A stretch of 64,000 nucleotides of DNA from Pasteuria penetrans. GTDB lineage: Bacteria > Bacillota > Bacilli > Thermoactinomycetales > Thermoactinomycetaceae. The notes beneath the pieces are model-generated. The model saw only the letters and a list, made by a program, of their open reading frames with translations. It did no database searches and was not told where the DNA came from. The position numbers and the translations under genes are program-made. Shown here in pieces: positions 1 to 8,698 of the stretch. Within the stretch, counting starts at the first letter, position 1, and each line of letters starts with the position of its first letter. The stretch covers positions 62,001 through 126,000 of the forward strand of contig NZ_UZAC03000001.1 in the NCBI RefSeq assembly GCF_900538055.1. The letters are read 5' to 3'.

Positions 1-1288
1 TTTGTGCCATTGCGTTATAATCACTGGCTTTTAAGAAAAGGCCCCCCGTGAGCTCCCTAAGTTTAGTTTGATTCCTGAAATTGGGAGCCTTGTCCTCCCC
101 GTCTTCTATGGATCGATGTTCCTCCGTCCCTCCCGATAAGGGAAGACCAGGATAGGGATTTTTGTCCCTGGTAAGTATCAACAGGTTCGAATTGACACGC
201 AATAAGCCACCGCTTCGAAGAAGTTGATCCAATGTTCCAAATTCATGCCACTCGTGAGGGGCGATTTTCTTCCTATCACTTATAGAATAAACCAACTCAG
301 GCATGATTTTCAAGTCAGGGACGGAGCCGCTATCTTGTATCTTATCCACTCCCCGTTTGATGAAGGAAACCGCACTAGCTGAAGTGAATACAAACATAAA
401 CAACATGGAAACGAGAAAAAAGAAACGGGCATTATCACGTAATCGATAGACCGTATTACCTATCCACAGCAAACGAACCCCCTTCCAAGAAAAATTTCTA
501 TTCCATCTAAAAAAACTTGCCAATGATACACTACCCTCACGATAAAACAGATAACTACCTATTAAGGTCAGGAATAGGCAGATGGAAAACGTGAACACAA
601 CCGAACCCGGAGGATTACCAAAAATATTAAGGGGCAAGAAAACGCAAATAGCAGCCATGGACCCTAGGGAAAGAAAGGATATCACAGCACGGAAAGCACT
701 TATAGAAGGATTTGATTTATAACCTGCACCCCCCCTCCCACCTTGAATGAACCGAATGATATTACGACCCTGGATACGGGATGGCATCACCACAGCCGCT
801 AACAGAAACAACAGCAAGGAAGAAATCGCCGTGACCCCCAAAGCCTTCAGGGAGAAATGGTATTTTAATTCTAAATATCTGATAGTAGTATCAATGAAGT
901 ATACTAAAATCGTATTCAAACCCATACCCAACAAAATTCCCATCCCAATGGAACAACAACCGATGAGCATGGTTTCCGAGACCAGCATGACCCGCAAGTA
1001 TTGGGATTTCATACCCAAAAGTAAAAAAATCCCAAATTGTTCTTGTCTCTCCTTATAAAGGACGAGCAAAGAATAAAACAGGGAAAAAAAGGAACAAAAT
1101 ATCAGCATACTGAACATAATCATAAATAGTATTTTTGCCTCATGCAGAACCATCTGTAACTGAGGATGAAACACAAATGTTGCATAAGCAAACGTAACCG
1201 CTGAGGTGATCACCGTATTCAACATCAACCCTATGTAGGCTTGTGGCCGTCGCCTGATCATACGAACTATGGATTGAAAAAATGTCAT
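1..1288 (-). CDS. BceB/FtsX-type ABC transporter permease, C-terminus beyond window
   Basis: Open frame read from an ATG at 1288 down to base 1 with no stop, so the 3' part lies outside the window. The start follows a GAGGAG ribosome site. The first 430 or so residues show a TM helix after the N-terminal MTFFQSIVRMIRRRPQAY, then FtsX-type helices (motif YKERQEQFGIFLLLGM), and about seven TM segments before an extracytoplasmic domain beginning near residue 310. This is the topology of BceB-type permeases that sense or move antimicrobial peptides. It is clearly paralogous to the permeases at 31456-33534 and 59761-62058; all three share a W-N-R/K-N/S-F-S-W-x-G-x-R-L-L-W block and a D-Y-N-x-M motif in the outer domain. 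Its presumed partner peptide gene (3898-4215) lies upstream on the same strand, now separated by an intron and an IS relic. No ATPase gene is adjacent. Confidence 0.85.
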   Translation of the reverse strand, partial: MTFFQSIVRMIRRRPQAYIGLMLNTVITSAVTFAYATFVFHPQLQMVLHEAKILFMIMFSMLIFCSFFSLFYSLLVLYKERQEQFGIFLLLGMKSQYLRVMLVSETMLIGCCSIGMGILLGMGLNTILVYFIDTTIRYLELKYHFSLKALGVTAISSLLLFLLAAVVMPSRIQGRNIIRFIQGGRGGAGYKSNPSISAFRAVISFLSLGSMAAICVFLPLNIFGNPPGSVVFTFSICLFLTLIGSYLFYREGSVSLASFFRWNRNFSWKGVRLLWIGNTVYRLRDNARFFFLVSMLFMFVFTSASAVSFIKRGVDKIQDSGSVPDLKIMPELVYSISDRKKIAPHEWHEFGTLDQLLRSGGLLRVNSNLLILTRDKNPYPGLPLSGGTEEHRSIEDGEDKAPNFRNQTKLRELTGGLFLKASDYNAMAQ

Positions 1289-1384
1289 TATTTTATGTCT
1301 CCTCACCATGTAAAAATTTTACTTATGGTTACATATTGTATCACAACCCTTTCTACCATAAATCAGATCCTCTAACCCCTGATA

Positions 1385-2520
1385 GTCAAGTAGACTTGGC
1401 GGCATCTCTCAGCCGAGCCTACTACAGAACTGTACGTAACACTCTCTCGTTATACGGCTCTCTTATTTGCCCCATCTTACTATCTAACAAGTGCCAATGG
1501 GCGTAATTCCAGATGACATCGGGACATTCTCTTCTTAATTTCATCAAGAAGATACTCAGCCTGATGCTTGTTCTTACAATGATATATTATACCGTCCATG
1601 TATCTCCCGAATGGAATGGAGGGGTGATGGTTTTTCATCCACCAGTCGTTTACACAATGCAAGAATAGATTTGCCAACAGTGGACTGACGACCCCGCCCT
1701 ACGGTGTGCCCTTTGTCACTTGTTGGCTGGTTCCATCTGGCATTTGAACAAACGCTTTTAGCCATCTTTCGCAATAGAGCAATGTTACTTTGTCCCCCCC
1801 AGTAAAAAGGCGGGGAGCCTGCATCATTAACTCATGCGAAATGTGGTCAAAGTACCCTTTGATATCAAGATCTACCCCCCGGTCATGAGTCCAACAGTTT
1901 CTTCGACAGGACTGTACGGCCTGAATAGCTGACTTTCCCGAGCGACATCCATAAGATGAGGCCTGGAAATGGGGCTCCAGATAAGGTTCTAGTCTGTTCT
2001 TGATGACTGTCTGGGCAACTCTGTTCGCCACAGTGGGAATCCCGAGCGGTCTTTCGCTGCCGTCAGGCTTCGGAATATCCACTTGTTTGACTTCGGATGG
2101 GAAGTAGGAACCTGCTGCACACATTTGATTCCAAATGACATACAGATTGTTGTTCAGATTGCTTTCGAATTCTGCAATCGTTTGTCCATCGATCCCTGGA
2201 CCTCCGCCCTTCTTTTTTACCTGGCGCCATGCTAGCCGTACTTCTGTTTGCTGTATATTGTGCTTAGCAGAGTTCTGATCTGATATTGCCTTATCCATGT
2301 TTGAGTCTCCTTTTAACAGTTCCCATCCTTGTTTCGGGCACGACAATTCAGCTCCTTCACTCCATCTTCATTACAAAGACTTCCTAGTTACTATGGGCTG
2401 ATCCATCCGACTTCGTGCACGGAGGCCTCAGTTATCATCGGCTATTATTACGCCTGGCGACGGCTAGGCGTCCGTGCGACGACCTCTCAAGTTCCGTATA
2501 AGCGCCTAGATTAGATTCCT
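1385..2520 (-). mobile_element. Group II intron relic, 5'-truncated and internally deleted
   Basis: Read on the minus strand, 2520-2330 matches the internal RNA part of the complete intron at 34747-35460 (same run through the CACGAAGTCGGAT block). Next comes the reverse-transcriptase reading frame, and then 1472-1385 gives a domain V/VI end: GAGCCGTATAAC...GTTACGTACAGTTCT followed by a domain VI stem and the terminal CTACTTGAC. The intron 5' end is missing, and the distal part of the RT gene together with the RNA between it and domain V is deleted (junction near 1480-1500). The element sits between the permease and its upstream peptide gene. Confidence 0.85.
1480..2346 (-). pseudogene. Group II intron reverse transcriptase/maturase (ltrA-type), inactivated
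   Basis: The frame encodes the N-terminal and palm regions of a group II intron RT: GGGPGIDG near the start, KPDGSERPLGIPTV, then DLDIKGYFDHISHELMM. An in-frame TAG at 1699-1701 replaces the Gln expected in the conserved K-G-T-P-Q-G-G-V-V-S-P motif; the same frame continues after it as GGVVSPLLANLFLHCV. The catalytic Y-A-D-D motif reads Y-M-D-G. The frame stops at 1480, so the thumb/maturase and endonuclease parts are absent. Nonsense mutation, loss of catalytic Asp and truncation all argue that it is dead. Confidence 0.88.
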
Positions 2521-2583
2521 CCCGTCTATAACATAACACCGCATACCCGCCCGGATAGTAAGTAGGTCCTCTTCCGTGACTTC

Positions 2584-3320
2584 TCACGACGTAACGGAAC
2601 ATACCTCGGTTTTGGCATGAACTGCCTCTTTCAATGCGTTAAGGTGGGTGGTGATATCGAGCAGACCCTTTCGCAATATTTTTACCGTTTTCGGGGCCAC
2701 GTCTTTATAATCCTTGCAGATCCTCATGCCAACTGCATAGGCCGTTTCACGATCCGGGGATTCCAGAACCTCTTTGTGCATCCTCTCAAAGAGTATCTCT
2801 GACGGAAAAGAGTCCCCCTCAGCGGCATCCCGCAGATTCCTAAAGAAATGGGCAATACATCGTTGCCAATCCGATGTAGGATAATAAACACGAACAGCTG
2901 TTCTAAGGCCGGGGTGAGCGTCGGTCACGATTAAAGGAACCAATGATAAACCCCGTGAGCGAAGATTTTCGAAAACCTGGTTCCAGGTGTCTAACGTTTC
3001 AGGTGGACCGTATCCAACATAAAGAATTTCCCATACACCGTCCCATCTGCGTCCCATTACTATGTAAATGGCTATTTTTTTCCCTTTGCCTCCACGGATC
3101 CTAAGAAGGGTGGACCGGGGAGTCCTCTTGCCGAGGATCTACTCTGTTTACCCCGCGATGACCTCCAGAGATATACCGCTGGTTCGAGGGGAAACGAGCT
3201 TTTCCAACAAGTAGGAAGCATAACGGAATTAGGGATTGGCTAGAACGGACTGGAACTTGGTGTCTCGTAATCGTGGAATGAAAAAAGTAATGGGACCCCT
3301 GTGAGTATCTAAAACACGTT
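2584..3320 (-). pseudogene. IS256-family transposase relic
   Basis: The open part (3057-2584) carries the IS256 signature: a VTDAHPGL block, then QRCIAHFFRNLRDA, and near the end ITTHLNALKEAVHAKTEV, which aligns with the usual T-T-N-x-x-E-R-x-N region but lacks a clean catalytic Glu context. Upstream, translation in the same frame to about 3320 is recognisable (a YASYLLEKLV stretch) but broken by several stop codons. Both ends are missing and no terminal inverted repeats were found. A second tiny relic of the same transposase is at 62340-62400. Confidence 0.8.
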
Positions 3321-3783
3321 TTCTATAATCCATTTCGCCCCAGATATTGATCCCCCTCATAGTTGGCCAACCATGTCCAAGCCTTTCCAACGGTGGAATT
3401 TCCCCAGTTTTTTATCATGCAGAACGGAATGCCCGACAGTTCGAACGGCTTGCTCGTATGATAATTCTTATTTTTGTAAATATTGTACCCACTCTAGGAG
3501 ATCGTTCTCCACTTTTTTACCACAAATAGGAGCCGGTAGAGCGGTACAAGTATTATGGTCCATCAATTCTATATCCCCCCCATTCTATAAAATTTCCAAT
3601 TTTTATGGATACAGTATAACAGAAGAAAAAACAAAGAAATAGAAATTTATTACCATATTTTAACGAGTAAGAATGGGATAAGTACTATAGTGAACTGGGT
3701 AAAAAAGGGAGGATAGAGCTAGAAAACAAAAATATACGTTTTACATTTTAATATAAAAAATGTATTTTACTATATTAATCCAT

Positions 3784-3822
3784 GGGAAAAGCACCCCGAA
3801 TGGGGGGAAATCCCCCCAAAAA
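3784..3822 (-). terminator. Possible terminator after precursor A
   Basis: A G6/C6 stem with a 4-base loop at 3801-3818, followed on the minus strand by GGGGTGCTTTT. It lies 80-110 bases downstream of the precursor A stop. A similar arrangement ending GGGTGCTTTTTT follows the CPBP protease gene at 6531-6568. The T-run is short, so this is tentative. Confidence 0.4.
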
Positions 3823-3897
3823 CCCAGTTCAGAAATTCACACCCCCAGCGGGATGCTGCCCGTGTGGGTACCTGGCATAAATCTCCTATGCACCTCA

Positions 3898-4215
3898 TCA
3901 GTCATGATCGTGTGTAAAACCAAAACACGAACAGTCGCTTATAACTTGTCCACTCGGCAACACTATCACGCCCGAACACCACCTAAAGCATCTCTTAGAA
4001 CGGATGGTCCCTTCCCCATCCTTAGCAGTAGTAGGCAAGGATAGGTCCCCCACAGACGGGGTACTTCCCCTAGCGGCTATGCTATTTTGAGTTGAAGAAA
4101 CCTCACCCAATTCCTCCGCCGACACCGGTCTGAGAGAGTTAGCAAGAACGACACCTGACAGCATCACACATGCAACGACTTTTACTAATCCCCTATTCTG
4201 TCCAGACAATTTCAT
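3898..4215 (-). CDS. Secreted peptide precursor A (signal + pro-region + RSKR + 4-Cys peptide)
   Basis: 105 residues from the ATG at 4215; the in-frame ATG at 4257 is less likely because paralogues start with MKL(F/S)GQN and an AGAAGG site precedes 4215. Residues 1-33 form a signal peptide (MKLSGQNRGLVKVV..., ending P-V-S-A before EE). The pro-region includes STPSVGDLSLPT at 51-62. RSKR is at 72-75, followed by a 30-residue C-terminus beginning CFRWC and ending CSCFGFTHDHD. The Cys order C-x3-C-x14-C-x-C and the following x-G-x2-H-D-H match precursor E. Function unknown; compatible with a secreted disulfide-bonded toxin, bacteriocin or signal released at RSKR. A partner permease lies downstream at 1288. 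Confidence 0.8.
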   Translation of the reverse strand: MKLSGQNRGLVKVVACVMLSGVVLANSLRPVSAEELGEVSSTQNSIAARGSTPSVGDLSLPTTAKDGEGTIRSKRCFRWCSGVIVLPSGQVISDCSCFGFTHDHD

Positions 4216-4420
4216 AATGTAGACCATACCTTCTAAAAGTTTAATTTTATCAGTCAATGTTAAAGAGATCGTAGTCCATATAATGCTACAGATCGTGGTG
4301 AACTATCCCCCACACCACCTACTAGACCTAAATGTTAGACCTAAACAACGTAAAAAACAGATACAAGCAAGATCGTAATATATAGTCCAACGTATGGCAA
4401 CCTAAGAAAAAAAGGATTGG
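4216..4420 (-). promoter_or_regulatory. Conserved upstream block of precursor A
   Basis: Two segments are shared with the other precursor loci. The distal one (4361-4420) reads on the minus strand as CAATCC-T-run-CTTAGGTTGCC...ACTATATATTA-GATCTTGCTTGTA. The proximal one (4256-4300) contains GATCTGTAGCATTATATGG. The same pair occurs upstream of precursors B and E, the distal part upstream of F and the proximal part upstream of C. I cannot assign a specific sigma factor. Confidence 0.6.
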
Positions 4421-4616
4421 ATTTACTATTGTTCTCATTAGACATTTATTTATATTATATAATTATAGCTTTTTATATAAATAAAATATTTTTATATATA
4501 ATAATAAATTAATCATTTCTAAAAATTTTTTTCATATGGTGCAAGAAGGCCCTAATAACAGAGGCCCAACGGAACCTATTAGGACGGTAAGAAAAGAGAA
4601 CTCAGGCACCTGGTAC

Positions 4617-4747
4617 GTGTGTCAATAAGTCGTTCAGGGAATGAAGGTTGCTCGGCCCTTCGTAACCGGCTGATAGGTAGCAGGTTACAAACCGCCTAAT
4701 TCTGCTAAGGTAAAATGTCCTGGTTGTGATCGATCTAAGAAAAGGGG
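4617..4747 (+). mobile_element. Group II intron 5'-end fragment
   Basis: Starts GTGTGTCAATAAGTCGTTCA and follows the first 130 bases of the complete intron at 34747 closely (shared GGTTGCTCGGCCCTTCGTAA and CAGGTTACAAACCGCC), then loses similarity after GATCGATCTAAGAAAAGG. No downstream domains are present. Confidence 0.8.
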
Positions 4748-5439
4748 GTCTCCGTACTTTAATGGTTACGGAACCAGGAGGGCCTAGGATGGTCCTATTT
4801 TTTTATGGTTCATAATAAAAAAACAACGGAAAGAACTGAATCAGCATACCCATATTGCAATGTTTTGCTCAGTATAACGGAAATGTAAACAAAGTAGAAA
4901 AGGGCTTTCAAGTATAAAATATTGTTGGGAATATGGTTCTCAGGCTGGTATGGCAGCACAAACGGCTTGTGATAATGGGGAACCACTATGGGATGATTGG
5001 ATTTAGGATGAATTGACTGGATTTTCGCCATTCATGAATACATAGATGAATGGCGGATTCCTGGTGTTCGTGGGATCCTCTTGTGGGGATTTTATTGACG
5101 GGGGGATAATCAAGGTATCTTTGGGTTTGATTTTGTATTAGGATGGGTCGCACCCGCATATTCATATAAAATAACTCTAATGGGCTGTTGCATGATAGGG
5201 GTCTTTGGCACGGATGTTTTTTTTGATTTTGAGAAGGCGCGGGGGTTTACCAACAGGGTATCCATATCATAATTCCAAATGTTCATATTTATTTGCGATG
5301 ATCATTTTTCTCATTGTAATTTTAATTGAGTGTATGAATTTTTATTTTTTTTGTAAATATGTAAACTGTTTTTAGAACCTGGACTTGGAAATAACGTGAT
5401 GTTGTTTGTAGCTTTCTCAATTGGTGAGGGGGTGGTGAA
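4748..5439. other. Intergenic stretch without a convincing gene
   Basis: AT-rich DNA between the intron fragment and the membrane-protein gene. A 73-codon minus-strand frame (4810-5031) has no recognisable domain and no clear ribosome site; I do not call it. Confidence 0.4.
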
Positions 5440-6390
5440 ATGGGGGATTGTCGCTCTTTTGCGCCTAAGGGTATAAAAAGTGAGGTTGCAACAGTAAGAA
5501 AAATCGTATTGTATCGTAATTTTTTATATTTTTTATTTTTGTCTTTTTTATTTAACACCCTCATTTCATTTCATATTAATTTATATTTCGATAAATTATT
5601 TGAAGCATCTTTGTTTCCTTCTCTACCTCATGGTTGGGTATTGGAACATAATTTAGGTTATTTTTCTGTTGTATTTATTTTTCAATTCTTTGTATTTTAC
5701 GGAAGATTTACTGTTTATCTTCACTATATATACAATAGAATTTGTTTCATACGTTGGCACCGTTTGCAGTGTTTTCGGATAGCAAAGCAAGGAGGGGTCA
5801 CAAGGTGGAAATGGCATGCCCTACCCTGGTTGGGTTTTGCCGCCTTCTTGGGGTCTATGATTCTCTCCATTTGGGTATCGGAAACGCATATTGTCTTGAC
5901 TATAGGTATTATGAGTTGGTGGGGTAGTTTTCATTGGCAAATTCTTCGTGAGCGACGTTGGTTGCGGGGGCATATAGAAGAGAGGGTTGATTTTTATTCT
6001 TTTACTTTATTTAGCACATTTTATTTGTTAATATACATATATTTAGTAAACTATGTAACATCATTTAAAATTTTAAGTGTTGCGATCATGTATTATTTTC
6101 TCCGTGTGTTCCCCACTTGGGCACATTTTCTTTTTGGCAAGCGCCCATTTCTCTTGAAATCTTCCCTCTCAAAAGGCAACAGTGGAGAGGATGACCAGGG
6201 ATGGTTTTCTAATGCCTCGATGTTTTATGATGACATTATGGGCATGGGCGATATTGAGGGTGTACAGAAGAAGAGGAAGGGGTTACTTTATAAATACTTA
6301 GGTCGTGACTTCGTTTTTTTGATTGTTATACTACTAATTCTTATTGTTATGTTAGCAATACTTGCCCTTATAAAGAAATATTGGATCTGA
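5440..6390 (+). CDS. Unknown polytopic membrane protein
   Basis: 316 residues, preceded by a GTGAGGGGGTGG ribosome site. About six to seven hydrophobic segments are visible (roughly residues 25-45, 70-95, 130-150, 150-165, 185-205, 208-225 and a strong C-terminal one at 290-312). A soluble acidic/basic loop (about 240-285, SKGNSGEDDQGW...) precedes the last helix. Aromatic-rich and AT-rich compared with the housekeeping genes. I recognise no family. It converges on the CPBP protease gene, so a role linked to the peptide/CPBP cassette is conceivable but unsupported. Confidence 0.65.
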   Translation: MGDCRSFAPKGIKSEVATVRKIVLYRNFLYFLFLSFLFNTLISFHINLYFDKLFEASLFPSLPHGWVLEHNLGYFSVVFIFQFFVFYGRFTVYLHYIYNRICFIRWHRLQCFRIAKQGGVTRWKWHALPWLGFAAFLGSMILSIWVSETHIVLTIGIMSWWGSFHWQILRERRWLRGHIEERVDFYSFTLFSTFYLLIYIYLVNYVTSFKILSVAIMYYFLRVFPTWAHFLFGKRPFLLKSSLSKGNSGEDDQGWFSNASMFYDDIMGMGDIEGVQKKRKGLLYKYLGRDFVFLIVILLILIVMLAILALIKKYWI

Positions 6391-6530
6391 TGGATTCCTG
6401 GCGTTCATAATTCAATAAAGACCCGATCTTAATTTGGAATTGAGTGGGTATTTACCATGGGGGATAACATCCCGTTAGGGATGTAAATTTATGAACAGGG
6501 TTTTTGGGGGGCATTCCCCACAAGAAATCC

Positions 6531-6568
6531 ATAAAAAAGCACCCTCTGAGGGGCTAAATCCCCCCAGG
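6531..6568 (-). terminator. Probable terminator of the CPBP gene
   Basis: Minus-strand sequence GGGGGGATTTAGCCCC followed by TCAGAGGGTGCTTTTTT, about 45 bases after the CPBP stop codon. Stem plus T6 fits an intrinsic terminator. Confidence 0.5.
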
Positions 6569-6610
6569 AGGTTGCGTACAAAGTACCTCATTCATAGCGC
6601 GTGCCTATAA

Positions 6611-7594
6611 CTAAGTGAAAACCCATGGCATACTATAGACAATGATATTATTGAGTGCATGAACCCATATAGACAACCACAACGAATATCGACGTGCTAA
6701 CCATCCCAAAAGTAAGGATATCAGTAAAACAAATAAGATTTCAATATAAACATATTGCCTATGCAATAGGGTGAACATAATACTGGAAACCCAAATTCCT
6801 ACGCGTGGTTGGAGAGCACCCCGAAATACCAATTCTTCCCATATTCCAGGTGATATTCCTGTGAGTAAAATAGTGAACCAGTTCAATAGAGGCTTGTGTT
6901 CCTCATTGATCATTTTAATATTCCACATACTTTCTATACTATGGATGAGAGATGAGACTATTTTCTCCATGCTTATGAATGCGAAGAGAAGCAAACAGGC
7001 AAGAAAAAAGCCCCCCCATGTCGGCTTTCTGCTGAGCCCCAAACGATCCCATATTTCCCTCCCATTACGCTTGATGCCCCATCCCAAAGCCAACAAGGGG
7101 GTTATGGTGCCTATGCAAAGATAGAATAACAACACTGTCCAATGAGGAATACTAGGATGATAATTTTTAAATGAAAAATTGAATGTACCATAAACAAAAA
7201 ATCCAAACATTGCACAAGTTGTAGCACGGTGAACGTACCGCTTGGGATTCAAACCTAGCTTCAACATAAAATAAGATTGAAACGCCGGCCATAAGGATAA
7301 TATACCTAATAACATGCAAAAGAAGATGAATCCTAAAAAAAATAATTTTTCAAAAATAGATAAGCCGGAAATCGCATATTTATTCATAATTATGGGGTGA
7401 AAAAATATATAATAATATATAAAAAATACGAATAAGAACAAAACATCAACCTCTTTACCCCAATTCTGGAACCGCCTGCAAAGGAGACTATGTTCCGAGG
7501 CTACTGTGTGTTGATAGTAGGCACGATCAAATCTTGCCAAAGCCCATGTGGAAACAATCAGTAGGAACGCAAATAAAAACGAGTTTATTGACAC
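6611..7594 (-). CDS. CPBP (CAAX/Abi) family intramembrane metalloprotease
   Basis: 327 residues from a GTG at 7594, with GAGGGT about 10 bases upstream. Multi-spanning, with about eight hydrophobic segments. The C-terminal third carries the CPBP signature: motif 1 W-E-E-L-V-F-R-G (Glu pair), motif 2 I-M-F-T-L-L-H, motif 3 W-V-H-A-L-N-N. All predicted catalytic Glu/His positions are present, so it is probably active in the membrane. Some family members act as bacteriocin self-immunity proteins or mature prenylated or secreted peptides. Here it lies 346 bases downstream of precursor B on the same strand, which suggests an immunity or processing role; that is inference from context. Confidence 0.85.
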   Translation of the reverse strand: MSINSFLFAFLLIVSTWALARFDRAYYQHTVASEHSLLCRRFQNWGKEVDVLFLFVFFIYYYIFFHPIIMNKYAISGLSIFEKLFFLGFIFFCMLLGILSLWPAFQSYFMLKLGLNPKRYVHRATTCAMFGFFVYGTFNFSFKNYHPSIPHWTVLLFYLCIGTITPLLALGWGIKRNGREIWDRLGLSRKPTWGGFFLACLLLFAFISMEKIVSSLIHSIESMWNIKMINEEHKPLLNWFTILLTGISPGIWEELVFRGALQPRVGIWVSSIMFTLLHRQYVYIEILFVLLISLLLGWLARRYSLWLSIWVHALNNIIVYSMPWVFT

Positions 7595-7743
7595 CGCAAC
7601 TACCCTCTTTCTTTGTAAAATTAAATTCAGTTATTTATGTATTCGCGATATTATGCTATGATATGATATGGATAATTTTCTGTAAACTAGAAAGAGAGAG
7701 TAAGGAACGTCGGACCCCCTTCAACTCTCAATACCGGTTTGCG

Positions 7744-7901
7744 CGGATGCCACCGCATCACCCCAAAAACTATGCACCCCAACCCCACCAAGTGAAGACC
7801 CCCCTCTAAATAGAGAATCATCGTTCACTGGAAGGAAATTTTTGCGGATAGAGCGGACGCCACCGCATCACCAAAAACTATGCACCCAAATCCCACACTG
7901 C
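7744..7901. repeat. Direct repeat pair between precursor B and CPBP
   Basis: Two copies of a roughly 45-base unit at 7744-7792 and 7853-7901, both containing GCCACCGCATCACC, then AAAAACTATGCACCC, then C-rich AATCCCAC/AACCCCAC. Each copy also contains the small inverted repeat GATGCCACCGCATC (GACGCCACCGCATC in the second). They lie in the untranslated space between the two genes and could affect mRNA stability or processing. Confidence 0.7.
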
Positions 7902-7940
7902 CCATCCTTGGAAGGTTATAGCATGGATCAACCAACAATC

Positions 7941-8285
7941 CTAATTGTGGTAATGGTGGTGGTGTTCGTGTTTGCTTTGATCGCAACCAGTAACACCAAT
8001 ACTTATTCCTGCTGCAATTGCAGCAACGGCAATTGGAACAAGTGGAACGACCCGCTTAGAACGCTGGTGAACTTCTCTCTCATCCCCAACAACAGCAGTA
8101 ATAGGCAAGGATAGGTCTCCCACAGACGGGATACTTCCCATCGTGGCCATGCTATTTTGAGTTGAAGAAATCTTACCCAATTCCTCCGCTGACACCGGTC
8201 CGAGGGAGTAGGTAAGAACAGCACCTGACAGCATCACACATGTAACAGCTTTTATTATTCCTTTATTCTGCCCAAACAATTTCAT
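7941..8285 (-). CDS. Secreted peptide precursor B (signal + pro-region + RSKR + Ala/Gly helix + His tail)
   Basis: 114 residues. Residues 1-33 are almost identical to precursor A's signal peptide (MKLFGQNKGIIKAV..., P-V-S-A). The pro-region has SIPSVGDLSLP at 51-61. RSKR is at 75-78. The predicted 36-residue product is VVPLVPIAVAAIAAG... (hydrophobic Ala/Ile/Gly), one Cys, and a tail HEHHHHYHN. Pro-region identity with A is high while the C-terminal peptide is unrelated, so the C-terminus behaves as an interchangeable cassette. The His-rich end may bind metal. The CPBP gene follows downstream. Confidence 0.8.
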   Translation of the reverse strand: MKLFGQNKGIIKAVTCVMLSGAVLTYSLGPVSAEELGKISSTQNSMATMGSIPSVGDLSLPITAVVGDEREVHQRSKRVVPLVPIAVAAIAAGISIGVTGCDQSKHEHHHHYHN

Positions 8286-8500
8286 AATGTAGACCCCTCA
8301 CTCTAGACTAGAGTTTAATTTTTTCATTCAATGTTAAAAGGATCGCAGTTCGTATAATGCTACATATCGTGGTGGAATATCCCCCTCACTACTTACTATA
8401 CCTAAATGTTACACCTAAACTGTGTAAAAAACAGGTACAAGAAGGATCATAATATATAGTCCTATATATTGGCAACCCAGGGGGAAAATAGATTGGGTTC
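8286..8500 (-). promoter_or_regulatory. Conserved upstream block of precursor B
   Basis: Minus-strand reading contains CTGGGTTGCC, then ACTATATATTATGATC and CTTGTACCTGTTTTTTACA (8436-8498), and TATGTAGCATTATACGAACTGCGATC (8335-8372), matching the blocks upstream of A, E and F. Between this and the mfd stop (8501-8698) I see no gene. Confidence 0.6.
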
Positions 8501-8698
8501 ACTATTGTTCTCATTCAACATTTAATTATATTATATGATGCAAGAAGGACAGCCCCACTCGGCAAAGTAAACAAACCCAGCATCGCAAATAGGAACACGG
8601 CAAATACCCAGAGAACACCGCTCTGTTGTCAACAAAAATTCAACAGAACCGTCCCTGGGTGAACCCAAAAATGAATACTCATATCAAGGATAACCTAT

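Noticed and set aside
1699-1701. TAG as pyrrolysine or programmed read-through in the RT
   Set aside because: The active-site motif is also altered and the 3' part is deleted, so simple decay explains it better.
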